From assembly GCF_002086795.1 (NCBI RefSeq), contig NZ_MVIM01000005.1:303074-367073 (forward strand): a DNA stretch of 64,000 nt. The letters run 5' to 3'. Positions 43,579 through 51,854 of this stretch are shown piece after piece. Under the pieces are notes generated by a model. That model was given only the letters and a program-made list of their open reading frames with translations, made no database searches and had not been told where the DNA came from. Numbering within the stretch: position 1 is the first letter of the stretch; each line of letters begins with the position of its first letter. The DNA is from Mycolicibacterium tusciae (lineage in GTDB: Bacteria; Actinomycetota; Actinomycetes; Mycobacteriales; Mycobacteriaceae). The position numbers were made by a program, and so were the translations under genes.

Positions 43579-43589
43579 CGCTGTGAGCG
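43579..43589 (-). promoter_or_regulatory. Candidate ClgR operator upstream of clpP1
   Basis: The minus strand reads CGCTCACAGCG, which fits the ClgR core CGCYNANRGCG known from actinobacteria. It lies directly after the tig stop and about 88 bases before clpP1, the gene ClgR controls in M. tuberculosis. The flanking bases do not fit the longer consensus. Confidence 0.35.
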
Positions 43590-43676
43590 AAAGCGGCCTG
43601 TCTAAGGAGTGCGCGCTCGCACAGGTTGGTTAGTGTCGGTGAGTGGTAGGACTTGAAAGAAAGCAGGTATCCAGTC

Positions 43677-44288
43677 GTGACTGACATGCGTGGTGCATCG
43701 CCCGGTTTGAATCTCGTCGACTCTGTCTACGAACGGTTGCTCTCCGAGCGCATCATCTTCCTGGGTTCACAGGTCGACGACGACATCGCCAATAGGCTGT
43801 GCGCGCAGATTCTGCTGCTGTCGGCCGAGGATCCCACCAAGGACATCCACCTCTACATCAACTCGCCGGGCGGATCGATCAGCGCGGGCATGGCGATCTA
43901 CGACACCATGGTCCTCGCGCCGTGCGACGTCGCCACCTACGCGATGGGCATGGCCGCCTCGATGGGTGAGTTCCTCCTCGCCGCGGGCACCAAGGGCAAG
44001 CGCTACGCGCTTCCGCACGCCCGCATCCTGATGCACCAGCCGCTCGGCGGCATCACCGGCGGCGCCGCGGACATCGCGATCCAGGCCGAGCAGTTCACGG
44101 TCATCAAGAAGGAGATGTTCCGGCTGAACGCCGAGTTCACCGGGCAGACCCTCGAGCGGATCGAAGCCGACTCCGACCGCGACCGCTGGTTCACCGCGCA
44201 GGAAGCCCTGGAGTACGGGTTCGTCGACCACATCATCACCAGCGCCAGCGTCAACGGCTCTGGCCCGAGCGCAGGACTAGACAAATGA
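43677..44288 (+). CDS. clpP1: ATP-dependent Clp protease proteolytic subunit 1
   Basis: Serine peptidase of the essential mycobacterial ClpP1P2 complex. The product is 203 residues from the GTG at 43677 (TDMRGASPG); the frame is open to a TTG at 43653. The catalytic triad is Ser95 in [10 protein letters not shown], His120 in RILMHQP and Asp169 in ADSDRDRW, matching Ser98/His123/Asp172 of M. tuberculosis ClpP1. The stop overlaps clpP2 as ATGA, coupling the two subunits in equal amounts. Confidence 0.97.
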   Translation: MTDMRGASPGLNLVDSVYERLLSERIIFLGSQVDDDIANRLCAQILLLSAEDPTKDIHLYINSPGGSISAGMAIYDTMVLAPCDVATYAMGMAASMGEFLLAAGTKGKRYALPHARILMHQPLGGITGGAADIAIQAEQFTVIKKEMFRLNAEFTGQTLERIEADSDRDRWFTAQEALEYGFVDHIITSASVNGSGPSAGLDK

Positions 44289-44932
44289 CCGACCACACTG
44301 ACCCCCGCCTCCAGCCGCAGGCCCGCTACATCCTGCCGTCGTTCATCGAGCATTCGAGCTTCGGTGTCAAAGAGTCCAACCCGTACAACAAGCTGTTCGA
44401 GGAGCGCATCATCTTCCTCGGCGTGCAGGTCGACGACGCGTCGGCGAACGACATCATGGCCCAGCTGCTGGTCCTCGAGTCGCTCGATCCCGACCGCGAC
44501 ATCACCATGTACATCAACTCGCCGGGTGGCTCCTTCACGTCGCTGATGGCGATCTACGACACCATGCAGTACGTTCGCGCGGACATCCAGACCGTCTGCC
44601 TCGGCCAGGCCGCGTCGGCCGCCGCCGTGCTGCTCGCCGCGGGCAGCCCCGGTAAGCGCCTCGCGCTGCCCAACGCCCGCATCCTGATTCACCAGCCCGC
44701 ACTGTCCGGCGTCATCCAGGGCCAGTTCTCCGACCTGGAGATCCAGGCCAAGGAGATCGAGCGGATGCGCACGCTGATGGAGACCACGCTGGCCCATCAC
44801 ACCGGCAAGGACGCTGCGCAGATCCGCAAGGACACCGATCGCGACAAGATCCTCACAGCCGAGGAGGCCAAGGAGTACGGCGTGATCGACACCGTGCTGG
44901 AGTACCGCAAGCTGTCCGCTCAGACCGCCTGA
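44285..44932 (+). CDS. clpP2: ATP-dependent Clp protease proteolytic subunit 2
   Basis: Second ring of the ClpP1P2 peptidase and the one that docks ClpX or ClpC1. The product is 215 residues. The triad Ser111 ([11 protein letters not shown]) and His136 (RILIHQP) are in place, and the Asp lies in [12 protein letters not shown]. The N-terminal 30 residues form the longer mature arm of ClpP2. The gene overlaps clpP1 by four bases. An exported Pro-rich protein follows before clpX. Confidence 0.97.
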   Translation: MTDHTDPRLQPQARYILPSFIEHSSFGVKESNPYNKLFEERIIFLGVQVDDASANDIMAQLLVLESLDPDRDITMYINSPGGSFTSLMAIYDTMQYVRADIQTVCLGQAASAAAVLLAAGSPGKRLALPNARILIHQPALSGVIQGQFSDLEIQAKEIERMRTLMETTLAHHTGKDAAQIRKDTDRDKILTAEEAKEYGVIDTVLEYRKLSAQTA

Positions 44933-45051
44933 GCCCCTCCCAGGGCTTGCGCCGGCGTCAGTAATGCCGCCGAATCGGGCTCCCGGACCCGTCGTGCATG
45001 GCAAGCTGTCGACACCGTGCAGACGGGTGCGGCGACAGGGGAAAGGCCACG

Positions 45052-45366
45052 ATGGTGGGGGTACGACTTCGCGGGGCGGTGCTCGCGGTAATCGCTTCGG
45101 CGGCAGCCGCGGTATTGGTGCAGTTCGGATCATCCGCGATCGGCGGTGCGCAGCCGCCGCCGCCACCGCCGCCACCTCCACCGTGCCCCTACGGGATGTA
45201 CTGGGACGTGTACACGGTGACGTGCGTGCCTGTCGACGCGACCGTCTACGTGAACCCGCCGAACCCGGTGGTGGGGCCGGTCGGACCCGTTGGTGTCGGC
45301 GGAGTCGTCGGTCCGGTGGGTCCTGGCCCGGTGGGTCCAGGGCCGGTCGGACCCGGTCGCCGGTAG
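45052..45366 (+). CDS. Exported Pro/Gly-rich protein between clpP2 and clpX
   Basis: The product is 104 residues from ATG 45052 after GAAAGG. A signal peptide (RLRGAVLAVIASAAAAVLVQ) ends around AIGGAQ. The mature part starts with a run of ten Pro residues, then CPYGMYWDVYTVTC, a pair of Cys probably joined by a disulfide. It ends in a collagen-like tail of VGP and GPGP repeats. Many mycobacteria carry such small exported Pro-rich proteins; function is unknown. It has no visible link to Clp proteolysis. Confidence 0.7.
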   Translation: MVGVRLRGAVLAVIASAAAAVLVQFGSSAIGGAQPPPPPPPPPPCPYGMYWDVYTVTCVPVDATVYVNPPNPVVGPVGPVGVGGVVGPVGPGPVGPGPVGPGRR

Positions 45367-45656
45367 GGGTTGCGGCACCGGGAACGCGCGGTTGCCGGCA
45401 ACGGGTACTTTGGTTGCGGACGGCTCCCGAACCGGTAACGGCGACGACACGCCAGGGGCGCGGCAGCGCGTTCGAGAGGGTTGCGGGGTGGTTAGGCGAT
45501 ATGTTCTGCCCACACAAGTGAATACCAACTACGCGATTCGGCTTTATCGGTCGCCTCGTGCCGGAACAAGCGGGTAGCGTCGGGATCGACACCCAGTGGG
45601 ATCTCGAGCGAATCGAATCAGATCTTATTGCGAACAGGAAAGTAGGACTTCACCAC

Positions 45657-46937
45657 ATGGCGCGCATCGGAGACGGCGGTGACCTGCTGAAGTGCTCGTT
45701 CTGCGGGAAGAGTCAAAAGCAGGTCAAAAAACTCATTGCCGGCCCTGGCGTATATATCTGCGATGAATGCATAGACCTGTGCAACGAGATCATCGAAGAG
45801 GAACTGGCTGACGCCGACGACGTAAAACTCGACGAGCTGCCAAAGCCGGCGGAGATTCGCGAGTTCCTCGAGGGATATGTCATCGGCCAGGACACCGCCA
45901 AGCGCACCCTGGCCGTCGCCGTCTACAACCACTACAAGCGCATCCAGGCCGGCGAGAAGATGCGCGATTCGCGCGCCGAGCCCGTCGAGCTGGCCAAGTC
46001 CAACATCCTGATGCTCGGCCCCACCGGCTGCGGCAAGACCTACCTCGCGCAGACACTGGCGAAGATGCTGAACGTCCCGTTCGCCATCGCCGATGCCACC
46101 GCGCTCACGGAGGCGGGCTATGTCGGCGAGGACGTCGAGAACATTCTGCTCAAGCTGATCCAGGCCGCCGACTATGACGTCAAGCGCGCCGAGACCGGCA
46201 TCATCTACATCGACGAGGTCGACAAGATCGCCCGCAAGAGCGAGAACCCGTCGATCACGCGCGACGTCTCCGGTGAGGGTGTGCAGCAGGCGCTGCTGAA
46301 GATCCTCGAGGGCACGCAGGCTTCGGTACCCCCGCAGGGTGGCCGCAAGCACCCACACCAGGAGTTCATCCAGATCGACACCACCAACGTCCTGTTCATC
46401 GTGGCGGGCGCGTTCGCGGGTCTGGAGAAGATCGTCTCCGACCGCGTCGGCAAGCGCGGTCTGGGCTTCGGTGCCGAGGTGCACTCCAAGGCCGAGATCG
46501 ATACCCAGGACCACTTCGCCGAGGTCATGCCCGAGGACCTGATCAAGTTCGGCCTGATCCCCGAGTTCATCGGTCGTCTCCCGGTCGTCGCGTCGGTGAC
46601 GAACCTCGACAAGGAGTCGCTCGTCACGATTCTGTCGGAGCCGAAGAACGCGTTGGTGAAGCAGTACACACGGCTGTTCGAGATGGACGGCGTCGAGCTC
46701 GAGTTCGACGAAGCGGCGCTCGAGTCGATCGCCGATCAGGCCATCCACCGCGGCACCGGTGCCCGCGGCCTGCGCGCCATCATGGAAGAGGTCCTGCTGC
46801 CGGTGATGTACGACATCCCCAGCCGCGACGACGTCGCCAAGGTGGTCGTCACCAAGGAGACGGTCGAGGACAACGTGCTTCCGACGATCGTTCCCCGCAA
46901 GCCGCCTCGCAACGAGCGTCGCGAGAAGAGCGCTTAG
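45657..46937 (+). CDS. clpX: ATP-dependent Clp protease unfoldase subunit ClpX
   Basis: AAA+ unfoldase that feeds tagged proteins to ClpP1P2. The product is 426 residues from ATG 45657, the same as M. tuberculosis ClpX; the frame is open to 45558 but the extra residues are unlikely. The N-terminal zinc-binding domain has four Cys (CSFC near 13-16 and CDEC near 35-38). Walker A is [13 protein letters not shown] near 120 and Walker [12 protein letters not shown] near 181. The pore loop GYVGEDVE is near 158, and the ClpP-docking loop region with LGFG near 275. It has its own upstream space of 290 bases, so it may be transcribed apart from clpP1P2. Confidence 0.97.
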   Translation: MARIGDGGDLLKCSFCGKSQKQVKKLIAGPGVYICDECIDLCNEIIEEELADADDVKLDELPKPAEIREFLEGYVIGQDTAKRTLAVAVYNHYKRIQAGEKMRDSRAEPVELAKSNILMLGPTGCGKTYLAQTLAKMLNVPFAIADATALTEAGYVGEDVENILLKLIQAADYDVKRAETGIIYIDEVDKIARKSENPSITRDVSGEGVQQALLKILEGTQASVPPQGGRKHPHQEFIQIDTTNVLFIVAGAFAGLEKIVSDRVGKRGLGFGAEVHSKAEIDTQDHFAEVMPEDLIKFGLIPEFIGRLPVVASVTNLDKESLVTILSEPKNALVKQYTRLFEMDGVELEFDEAALESIADQAIHRGTGARGLRAIMEEVLLPVMYDIPSRDDVAKVVVTKETVEDNVLPTIVPRKPPRNERREKSA

Positions 46938-46940
46938 CCT

Positions 46941-47027
46941 TCAGCGCCGCGGCGTGTGAGCCAGCGAGCTCACCAGCCCCCATACGAGGAACGTCGCTAC
47001 CGCGATGTACTGCAGCTGCTCAACCAT
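46941..47027 (-). CDS. Possible 28-residue membrane peptide
   Basis: On the minus strand an ATG at 47027 begins MVEQLQYIAVATFLVWGLVS, then SLAHTPRR and a TGA. It has one hydrophobic helix followed by a positively charged end, as in small membrane proteins. A weak GGTGA lies before the start. It sits in the 205-base gap between clpX and the glycosyltransferase gene. Such a short frame can occur by chance. Confidence 0.35.
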   Translation of the reverse strand: MVEQLQYIAVATFLVWGLVSSLAHTPRR

Positions 47028-47142
47028 GGCTTCACCGTCGTCTGAATGCTTCCCAGCGGCATGCGTAGCCGACTACGCCAGCTGATCCTGGGTGCCTTTT
47101 GCGCGGGGATGGGTGGGCGGCCGAACGGGTCGGCGCACGGGC

Positions 47143-48447
47143 TCATCGCTGCACGGCCTGGCGCTCGACGATGACCTCGTCGATCAGAGCGGCGATCTCG
47201 GCCACCCCGTCGCGTCTCGCGAAGGCCGCCTCCAGCTTCCGCGCGGCACGCAGATAGCTGCCGTCGCCCAGCACCTTGCGGACCGCGGCTCGGATCGCCC
47301 TCGGGCTCGGCGTCCCCGTCTTGAGGTTGACGCCGGCGCCGCTCCACGCGACGCGCGCCGCGACCTCGGGCTTGTCCTCTGTGTTGCCGGCGACCACCAG
47401 CGGAACACCCATCGACAACGCCCGCTGCACCGCGCCGTAGCCACCGTTGGTGACCATGACGTCGACCTTGGGCAGCAGGACGTCGTGCGGGATGTATTCG
47501 GCGACATAGGCATTCAACGGAAGCGGGACTTTCAACTGGGACACGTCGCGACCACCGGTGGTGGCCACCACGATGACGTCCTCTCCGCCGAGCGCGTCGA
47601 TGGTGGGTTCGAGCAGACGGCTGAGGTCGGCGTTGTCGATGGTGCCCTGGGTGACATGCACGACGGGCCGGTCACCGTCGAGTTCCGACCACCACGGTGG
47701 ACGGCGGAACCCTCGCGACGGACCGGGATGCACAGCACCGACGTAGCGCACATTCGAGGGTAGATCGCTTCGGGGATAATCGAATTCGGGCACCGTGGGT
47801 GCGATGTAGCGGTCCGCAAGCACACCGGAGTCGAGGATGAACGTCGGCAGTTGCCGGCTGTTCAAGCGATCGAGTTGCAGATTGGCCGCGTTCTGGCACT
47901 CGCGCAACAGCACCTTGTGCGACAGCGCCGTCAGTGCCCGGTTGCGCAGCCGTCCAAGTGTGGTCGAGGACGGTGCCATGCCCAGACCGCTGGGGGCGGT
48001 GTCGCGGCTGCTCAGCATCAGCGGCGTCGTGCTGTAGCTCAGCACCGGCGGGCGGGCCACGGGGTCACCGAGCAGGAACGGCAGGATCCCGAAGTAGGCG
48101 GAATCGGTGAGGATCGCGTCGAATCGCGTCCGCGCCATCGCGTCCGACAGTGCACGCGTGAGTAATGGCATCGGCTGCACGAAGACCCGCTGGATGTCGA
48201 AATTGATCCTCTTGATGCCCGAGGTGTCGGCCCGTCCGGGCAGGTCGAGGTCGAGGCGGGTCATGTCGAAATCGGCTTTCGCGGGAATCGCGGCGGGGGT
48301 GGCGCCGACGGCTCGAATCTTGTCGGCATGTGCGGCGGCCGTCAGGACGGTGACGCGGTCGCCGCGGTCGACCAGACCCCGTGCGACGTTCAGCAGTGGT
48401 CCGATGTGGCCGGTGGGGGACAGCGAGGGGATGAGGATTTCTGGCAT
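47143..48447 (-). CDS. GT1-family (MGT/UGT-like) glycosyltransferase
   Basis: The product is 434 residues from ATG 48447. The N-terminal acceptor domain opens with LIPSLSPTGHIGPLLNVARGL, where the His is the usual catalytic base. The C-terminal donor domain has VVHVTQGTIDN near 270 and the sugar-nucleotide signature region YIPHDVLLPKVDVMVTNGGYGAVQRALSMGVPLVV near 335-375. The His that normally starts the HCG motif there is replaced by Asn (TNGGYG). It would glycosylate a small lipid or polyketide with a nucleotide sugar. Relatives work on glycopeptidolipids and macrolides. It is about 7 kb from the PKS cluster, so a link is speculative. Confidence 0.82.
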   Translation of the reverse strand: MPEILIPSLSPTGHIGPLLNVARGLVDRGDRVTVLTAAAHADKIRAVGATPAAIPAKADFDMTRLDLDLPGRADTSGIKRINFDIQRVFVQPMPLLTRALSDAMARTRFDAILTDSAYFGILPFLLGDPVARPPVLSYSTTPLMLSSRDTAPSGLGMAPSSTTLGRLRNRALTALSHKVLLRECQNAANLQLDRLNSRQLPTFILDSGVLADRYIAPTVPEFDYPRSDLPSNVRYVGAVHPGPSRGFRRPPWWSELDGDRPVVHVTQGTIDNADLSRLLEPTIDALGGEDVIVVATTGGRDVSQLKVPLPLNAYVAEYIPHDVLLPKVDVMVTNGGYGAVQRALSMGVPLVVAGNTEDKPEVAARVAWSGAGVNLKTGTPSPRAIRAAVRKVLGDGSYLRAARKLEAAFARRDGVAEIAALIDEVIVERQAVQR

Positions 48448-48600
48448 GCATCGATGCTCGCGATCGGTGCGTGGGCAAGCTTGGAGGTTATCTGGAGAAC
48501 AGGTGGAGATCGCAGGTAGAAGCGTTAGTGTCGGTCTCTCGGTTGTCGGCGTTGGCTCGTTCTTCGAGTCGGACACTTCACACGCACAGTTAGGGAGTCC

Positions 48601-49104
48601 ATGGCAGAGCTGAACGAGCGCGAGCGCGAGGCGCTGGAGTCATACCGGCGTTATGTCGCACAGCGTGAACGTTGTGTTGCTGGCGCGGCGCCTTGGTCAA
48701 CGATCGGCGAGTGGTTCACCGAGGATGCGGTCTTCATCGACCCGGCCTTTGGCCGGGTACAAGGTCGCGACGAAATCGCGGCGTTCTTCGACCGCTCGAT
48801 GGTCGGCTTCGAGGGATGGAGTTTCCCAGAGGAATGGACCATGGTCGACGGTGATCGCCTCGTCACCTACTGGTGGAATCGCTTGGCCGGGACACGCGCA
48901 GACGGCACGCCATATCAGGCGCCGGCGTTCTCGGTGCTGCACTACGCGGGCGACGGCCTTTTCGACTACGAACTCGATCTGATGAACATCGCCGAAGTGG
49001 GCGAGCTGCTGGCCGAGTCCGGCTGGGTGCCGAGTCCGGGTATGTCCGTTCCGGAGCCGCACCCCGACCGAAACATCACCCCGCCGCGTCTCGACACCCC
49101 GTGA
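48601..49104 (+). CDS. NTF2-like (SnoaL-type) protein
   Basis: The product is 167 residues from ATG 48601. The cone-shaped NTF2 fold is shown by an N-terminal helix, WFTEDAVFIDPAFGRVQGRDEIAAFF near residues 40-65, and the strands EEWTMVDGDRLVTYWWNRLAG and FSVLHYAGDGLFDYELDLMN. Such proteins act as small enzymes (cyclases, isomerases, hydrolases) or binders in steroid, polyketide and aromatic metabolism. It is divergent from the glycosyltransferase and precedes the DHDPR-like oxidoreductase, perhaps in one pathway. Confidence 0.75.
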   Translation: MAELNEREREALESYRRYVAQRERCVAGAAPWSTIGEWFTEDAVFIDPAFGRVQGRDEIAAFFDRSMVGFEGWSFPEEWTMVDGDRLVTYWWNRLAGTRADGTPYQAPAFSVLHYAGDGLFDYELDLMNIAEVGELLAESGWVPSPGMSVPEPHPDRNITPPRLDTP

Positions 49105-49146
49105 TGAGGTGGGCCCGTAAGGGCTCGGTGATAGCGACTTTTATCT

Positions 49147-49161
49147 TGACAGTCACTGTCA
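49147..49161. promoter_or_regulatory. TetR-type operator upstream of the oxidoreductase gene
   Basis: TGACAGTCACTGTCA is a perfect 7-1-7 palindrome, 21 bases before the ATG at 49183. The same arms occur at 50954-50968 before the TetR gene. The flanking T and A extend the symmetry here to TTGACAG/CTGTCAA. Confidence 0.75.
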
Positions 49162-49182
49162 AACACGACTTGAATGTCCATC

Positions 49183-50247
49183 ATGGCGATTCGAGTGGTG
49201 CAGTGGGCGACTGGTGGCGTGGGGCGAGCGGCGATCGAGGGGGTGCTCGCGCATCCCGACCTCGAGTTGGTGGGCGCCTGGGTGCACTCAGAGGGCAAGC
49301 ACGGCAAGGACATCGGCGAACTCGTCGGCCGCGACCCGATCGATGTCACGGCGACGACCAGCGTGGAAGACATCCTCGCTCTCGACGCCGACTGCGTGGT
49401 CTATAGTCCGCTGCTGCCGAACGAGGACGAGGTCGTCGCGCTCCTGCGCTCCGGCAAGAATGTGGTCACCCCCGTCGGTTGGGTCTACCCCGATCTGGAT
49501 AACTGCAAGGCCATCCTCGATGCGTGCGCCGAAGGTGGAAGTACCCTGCACGGCACCGGTATTCACCCAGGAGGTATCACCGAACGGTTCCCGCTGATGG
49601 TCTCGGCGCTGAGTGCGGGGGTCACGCATGTGCGGTCGGAGGAGTTCAGTGACATCCGCACTTACAACGCCCCCGACGTGGTGCGCTACATCATGGGGTT
49701 CGGCGTCTCACCCGAAGAAGCGATGGCAGGTCCGATCGTCGAACTGCTGGGTGCCGGATTCAAGGCTTCGGTTCGAATGATCGTGGCGGAGATGGGTTTC
49801 GACGTCGATCCTGAACTCGAGTCCGTGCAGGAGGTTGCCGTGGCGACTGCGCCGCTCGATACCCCGGTTGGTGTCATCGAACCGGGTCAGGTCGCCGCCA
49901 GAAAGTTCCACTGGCGCGCCGTCGTGGATGGGACACCGGTCGTCACAGCAACAGTCAACTGGTTCATGGGGGAGGAGAGTTTCGACCCGGCCTGGAGTTT
50001 CGGGCCGGAGGGAGAACGATTCGAGGTCGAGATCACCGGCGACCCTGACGTCCTGCTCACCTTCAAGGGTCTGCAGCCCGACACCATCGAACAGGGGCTG
50101 GTGCGCAACCCCGGTATCGTCGCCACCGCAAACCACTGTGTCAGCGCGATCCCGTACGTCGTCGACGCCGATCCCGGCATCAAGACCTATCTCGATCTGC
50201 CCTTGTTGGCCGGCCGCGCATCCCCGCAGTTCGGCGCCCGTAGATGA
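49183..50247 (+). CDS. NAD(P)-dependent DHDPR-like oxidoreductase
   Basis: The product is 354 residues from ATG 49183 (an ATG at 49174 adds three). The N-terminal Rossmann domain has VVQWATGGVGRAAIEGVL near residues 4-21. It is followed by GAWVHSEGKHGKDIGEL and VVYSPLLP, as in the dihydrodipicolinate-reductase-like proteins common in mycobacteria. The HGTGIHPGGITERFPL segment near 130 lies at the substrate side. These proteins occur in lipid and steroid catabolic regions, but no substrate is known. The operator before it shows that the TetR regulator downstream controls it. Confidence 0.78.
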   Translation: MAIRVVQWATGGVGRAAIEGVLAHPDLELVGAWVHSEGKHGKDIGELVGRDPIDVTATTSVEDILALDADCVVYSPLLPNEDEVVALLRSGKNVVTPVGWVYPDLDNCKAILDACAEGGSTLHGTGIHPGGITERFPLMVSALSAGVTHVRSEEFSDIRTYNAPDVVRYIMGFGVSPEEAMAGPIVELLGAGFKASVRMIVAEMGFDVDPELESVQEVAVATAPLDTPVGVIEPGQVAARKFHWRAVVDGTPVVTATVNWFMGEESFDPAWSFGPEGERFEVEITGDPDVLLTFKGLQPDTIEQGLVRNPGIVATANHCVSAIPYVVDADPGIKTYLDLPLLAGRASPQFGARR

Positions 50248-50273
50248 GAACTATTGAAAGACCGAGATTCTCG

Positions 50274-50900
50274 CTATCGCCGGCCCCGTGTGGTCCGCGC
50301 CCGGCTATCCAGTCCATGGGTGACCAGCTGGAGAGCCCGCTCCGTGAGGGTGTGTAGTGACTCGTTCTGGTCGTACGTGAGCCACCACTCATAGGCATAT
50401 TCGGCCGCAGCGACGGTAGCGCGGACGAGAACGCCGGCCCGGATGTCCGAGCCGGCAGCGGTGTTGTCGAGGCGGAGGGCAACGGCGTCGATGAGCTCGT
50501 CGCAGTCCTCGCGACTCAGTAGGGAGGCTCGCCGCAACTCTGCGGGTGCCGACGCCATCGCCCGGCGCCACAGTTCGAGTGTCTCGTCGTCGTCCAAAAA
50601 CTGTGAGGTGCGGGCGAGGATGGCCGCGGCGATGGAGTCCGCGACGTCCTCGTCGGCGGGGCGGGCACGAAAGTTGGCGACGATTTGCTCGCGGCCACGC
50701 TGGGTGGCGCCGAGTAAAAGGTGCTCCTTACTCGGTACGTGGCGGAAAAAGGTACTCGGCGAAATGCCCACCTCTTCGGCGATCGCTTCGGTGCTGACGT
50801 TGTCGAAACCCTTTGCGGCGAACAGTCGCAGGGCAGCATGCTGGATGTCGGCGCGTAGCGCATTGCGTTGCCGCTCGCGCAGCGGAATCGAGTCGGGCAT
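50274..50900 (-). CDS. TetR/AcrR-family transcriptional regulator
   Basis: The product is 208 residues from ATG 50900, with GAGAGG five bases upstream. The N-terminal HTH has IQHAALRLFAAKGFDNVSTEAIAEEVGISPSTFFRHVPSKEHLLL, residues about 17-62. The C-terminal ligand domain is variable and contains one helix pair with ARTSQFLDDDETLELWRRAMAS. It converges with the oxidoreductase gene, yet an operator-like palindrome lies 53 bases before its own start. An identical palindrome lies before the oxidoreductase, so it probably represses both. Confidence 0.92.
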   Translation of the reverse strand: MPDSIPLRERQRNALRADIQHAALRLFAAKGFDNVSTEAIAEEVGISPSTFFRHVPSKEHLLLGATQRGREQIVANFRARPADEDVADSIAAAILARTSQFLDDDETLELWRRAMASAPAELRRASLLSREDCDELIDAVALRLDNTAAGSDIRAGVLVRATVAAAEYAYEWWLTYDQNESLHTLTERALQLVTHGLDSRARTTRGRR

Positions 50901-50953
50901 GCACACCTCTCAACAGACCGAATTCCTGCCCGGGAGCCACAGTCTTCAGAAGA

Positions 50954-50968
50954 TGACAGTAACTGTCA
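50954..50968. promoter_or_regulatory. TetR-type operator upstream of the TetR gene
   Basis: TGACAGTAACTGTCA has the same two 7-base arms as the site at 49147-49161; only the centre base differs. It lies in the TetR promoter region and so probably gives autoregulation. Confidence 0.75.
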
Positions 50969-51029
50969 AGTTCGATGTCACTATTATCCTGGTCGATATT
51001 GCGATGCGCTGGTTGCCCTTTCGAGCGGC

Positions 51030-51854
51030 CTAGTGCGTCACGCGGTCGGGTCTGGTGTAGACGTTCATCGAGTCGCCGCGCAGGAACGCGACGAGTGTCA
51101 GGCCGGACTGGCTGGCGAGGTCGACGGCCAGTGACGACGGCGCGGACACCGCGGCGAGCACCGGGATGCCGGCCATCACGGCTTTCTGGGTGAGTTCGAA
51201 CGAGGCGCGCCCGCTGACCAGGAGAACGGTCGCGCTCAGGGGTATCCGGTCATTCTCCAGCGCCCAGCCGATGACCTTGTCGACGGCGTTGTGGCGGCCG
51301 ATGTCTTCGCGCACCGCCAACGTCGTGCCGTTGACGTCGAACAGCGCCGCACCGTGTAGTCCGCCGGTGCTGGCGAACACCTTCTGTTCGTCGCGCAAGC
51401 GGTCGGGAAGGTCGGAAAGCGTTTCGGCGGTGACCGTGGTCGGATCGTCGCCGGGGCCGTGCTTGCTGATTGTTCGGACCGCCTCCAGTGAGGCCTTGCC
51501 GCACACGCCGCACGACGAGGTCGCGTAGAAGTTCCGCGTCATATCAACGTCAGGCTTCGGGACATCCTGCGCCAGTGTCACGTCGAGCACGTTGTACGTG
51601 TTGACTTGGTCGGGGCCTGCTCCCTTGCAGTAGCGCACCGTCAACACATCCTCGCGGCGCGCGATGATGCCCTCGGTGAGCAGGAAGCCTTGGGCGAGTT
51701 CGACATCCGAGCCTGGGGTGCGCATCGTGACCGTCAGCGGTCTGCCATCGATCCGAATCTCGAGCGGCTCCTCGACCACCAGGGTGTCGGGCCGCGCGAT
51801 GCTGTCGCCAGCGGTGACGTGCTGGACGCGGCGGCGCGCTGTCACGCGGCCCAC
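51030..51854 (-). CDS. fdhD: Formate dehydrogenase accessory sulfurtransferase FdhD
   Basis: Transfers sulfur from a cysteine desulfurase to the molybdenum cofactor of formate-dehydrogenase-like enzymes. The product is 274 residues from GTG 51854. It keeps the CxxC motif in [13 protein letters not shown] at 115-118, the RYCKGAG loop near 75, and [13 protein letters not shown] near 190, which binds the nucleotide part of the cofactor. The start follows the stop of the molybdoenzyme gene by overlap of one base. The pair is one operon, so this protein serves that enzyme. Confidence 0.95.
   Translation of the reverse strand: MGRVTARRRVQHVTAGDSIARPDTLVVEEPLEIRIDGRPLTVTMRTPGSDVELAQGFLLTEGIIARREDVLTVRYCKGAGPDQVNTYNVLDVTLAQDVPKPDVDMTRNFYATSSCGVCGKASLEAVRTISKHGPGDDPTTVTAETLSDLPDRLRDEQKVFASTGGLHGAALFDVNGTTLAVREDIGRHNAVDKVIGWALENDRIPLSATVLLVSGRASFELTQKAVMAGIPVLAAVSAPSSLAVDLASQSGLTLVAFLRGDSMNVYTRPDRVTH

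Noticed and set aside
44003..45592. 529-residue minus-strand frame over clpP1P2
   Set aside because: It is antisense to clpP1 and clpP2 and compositionally biased.
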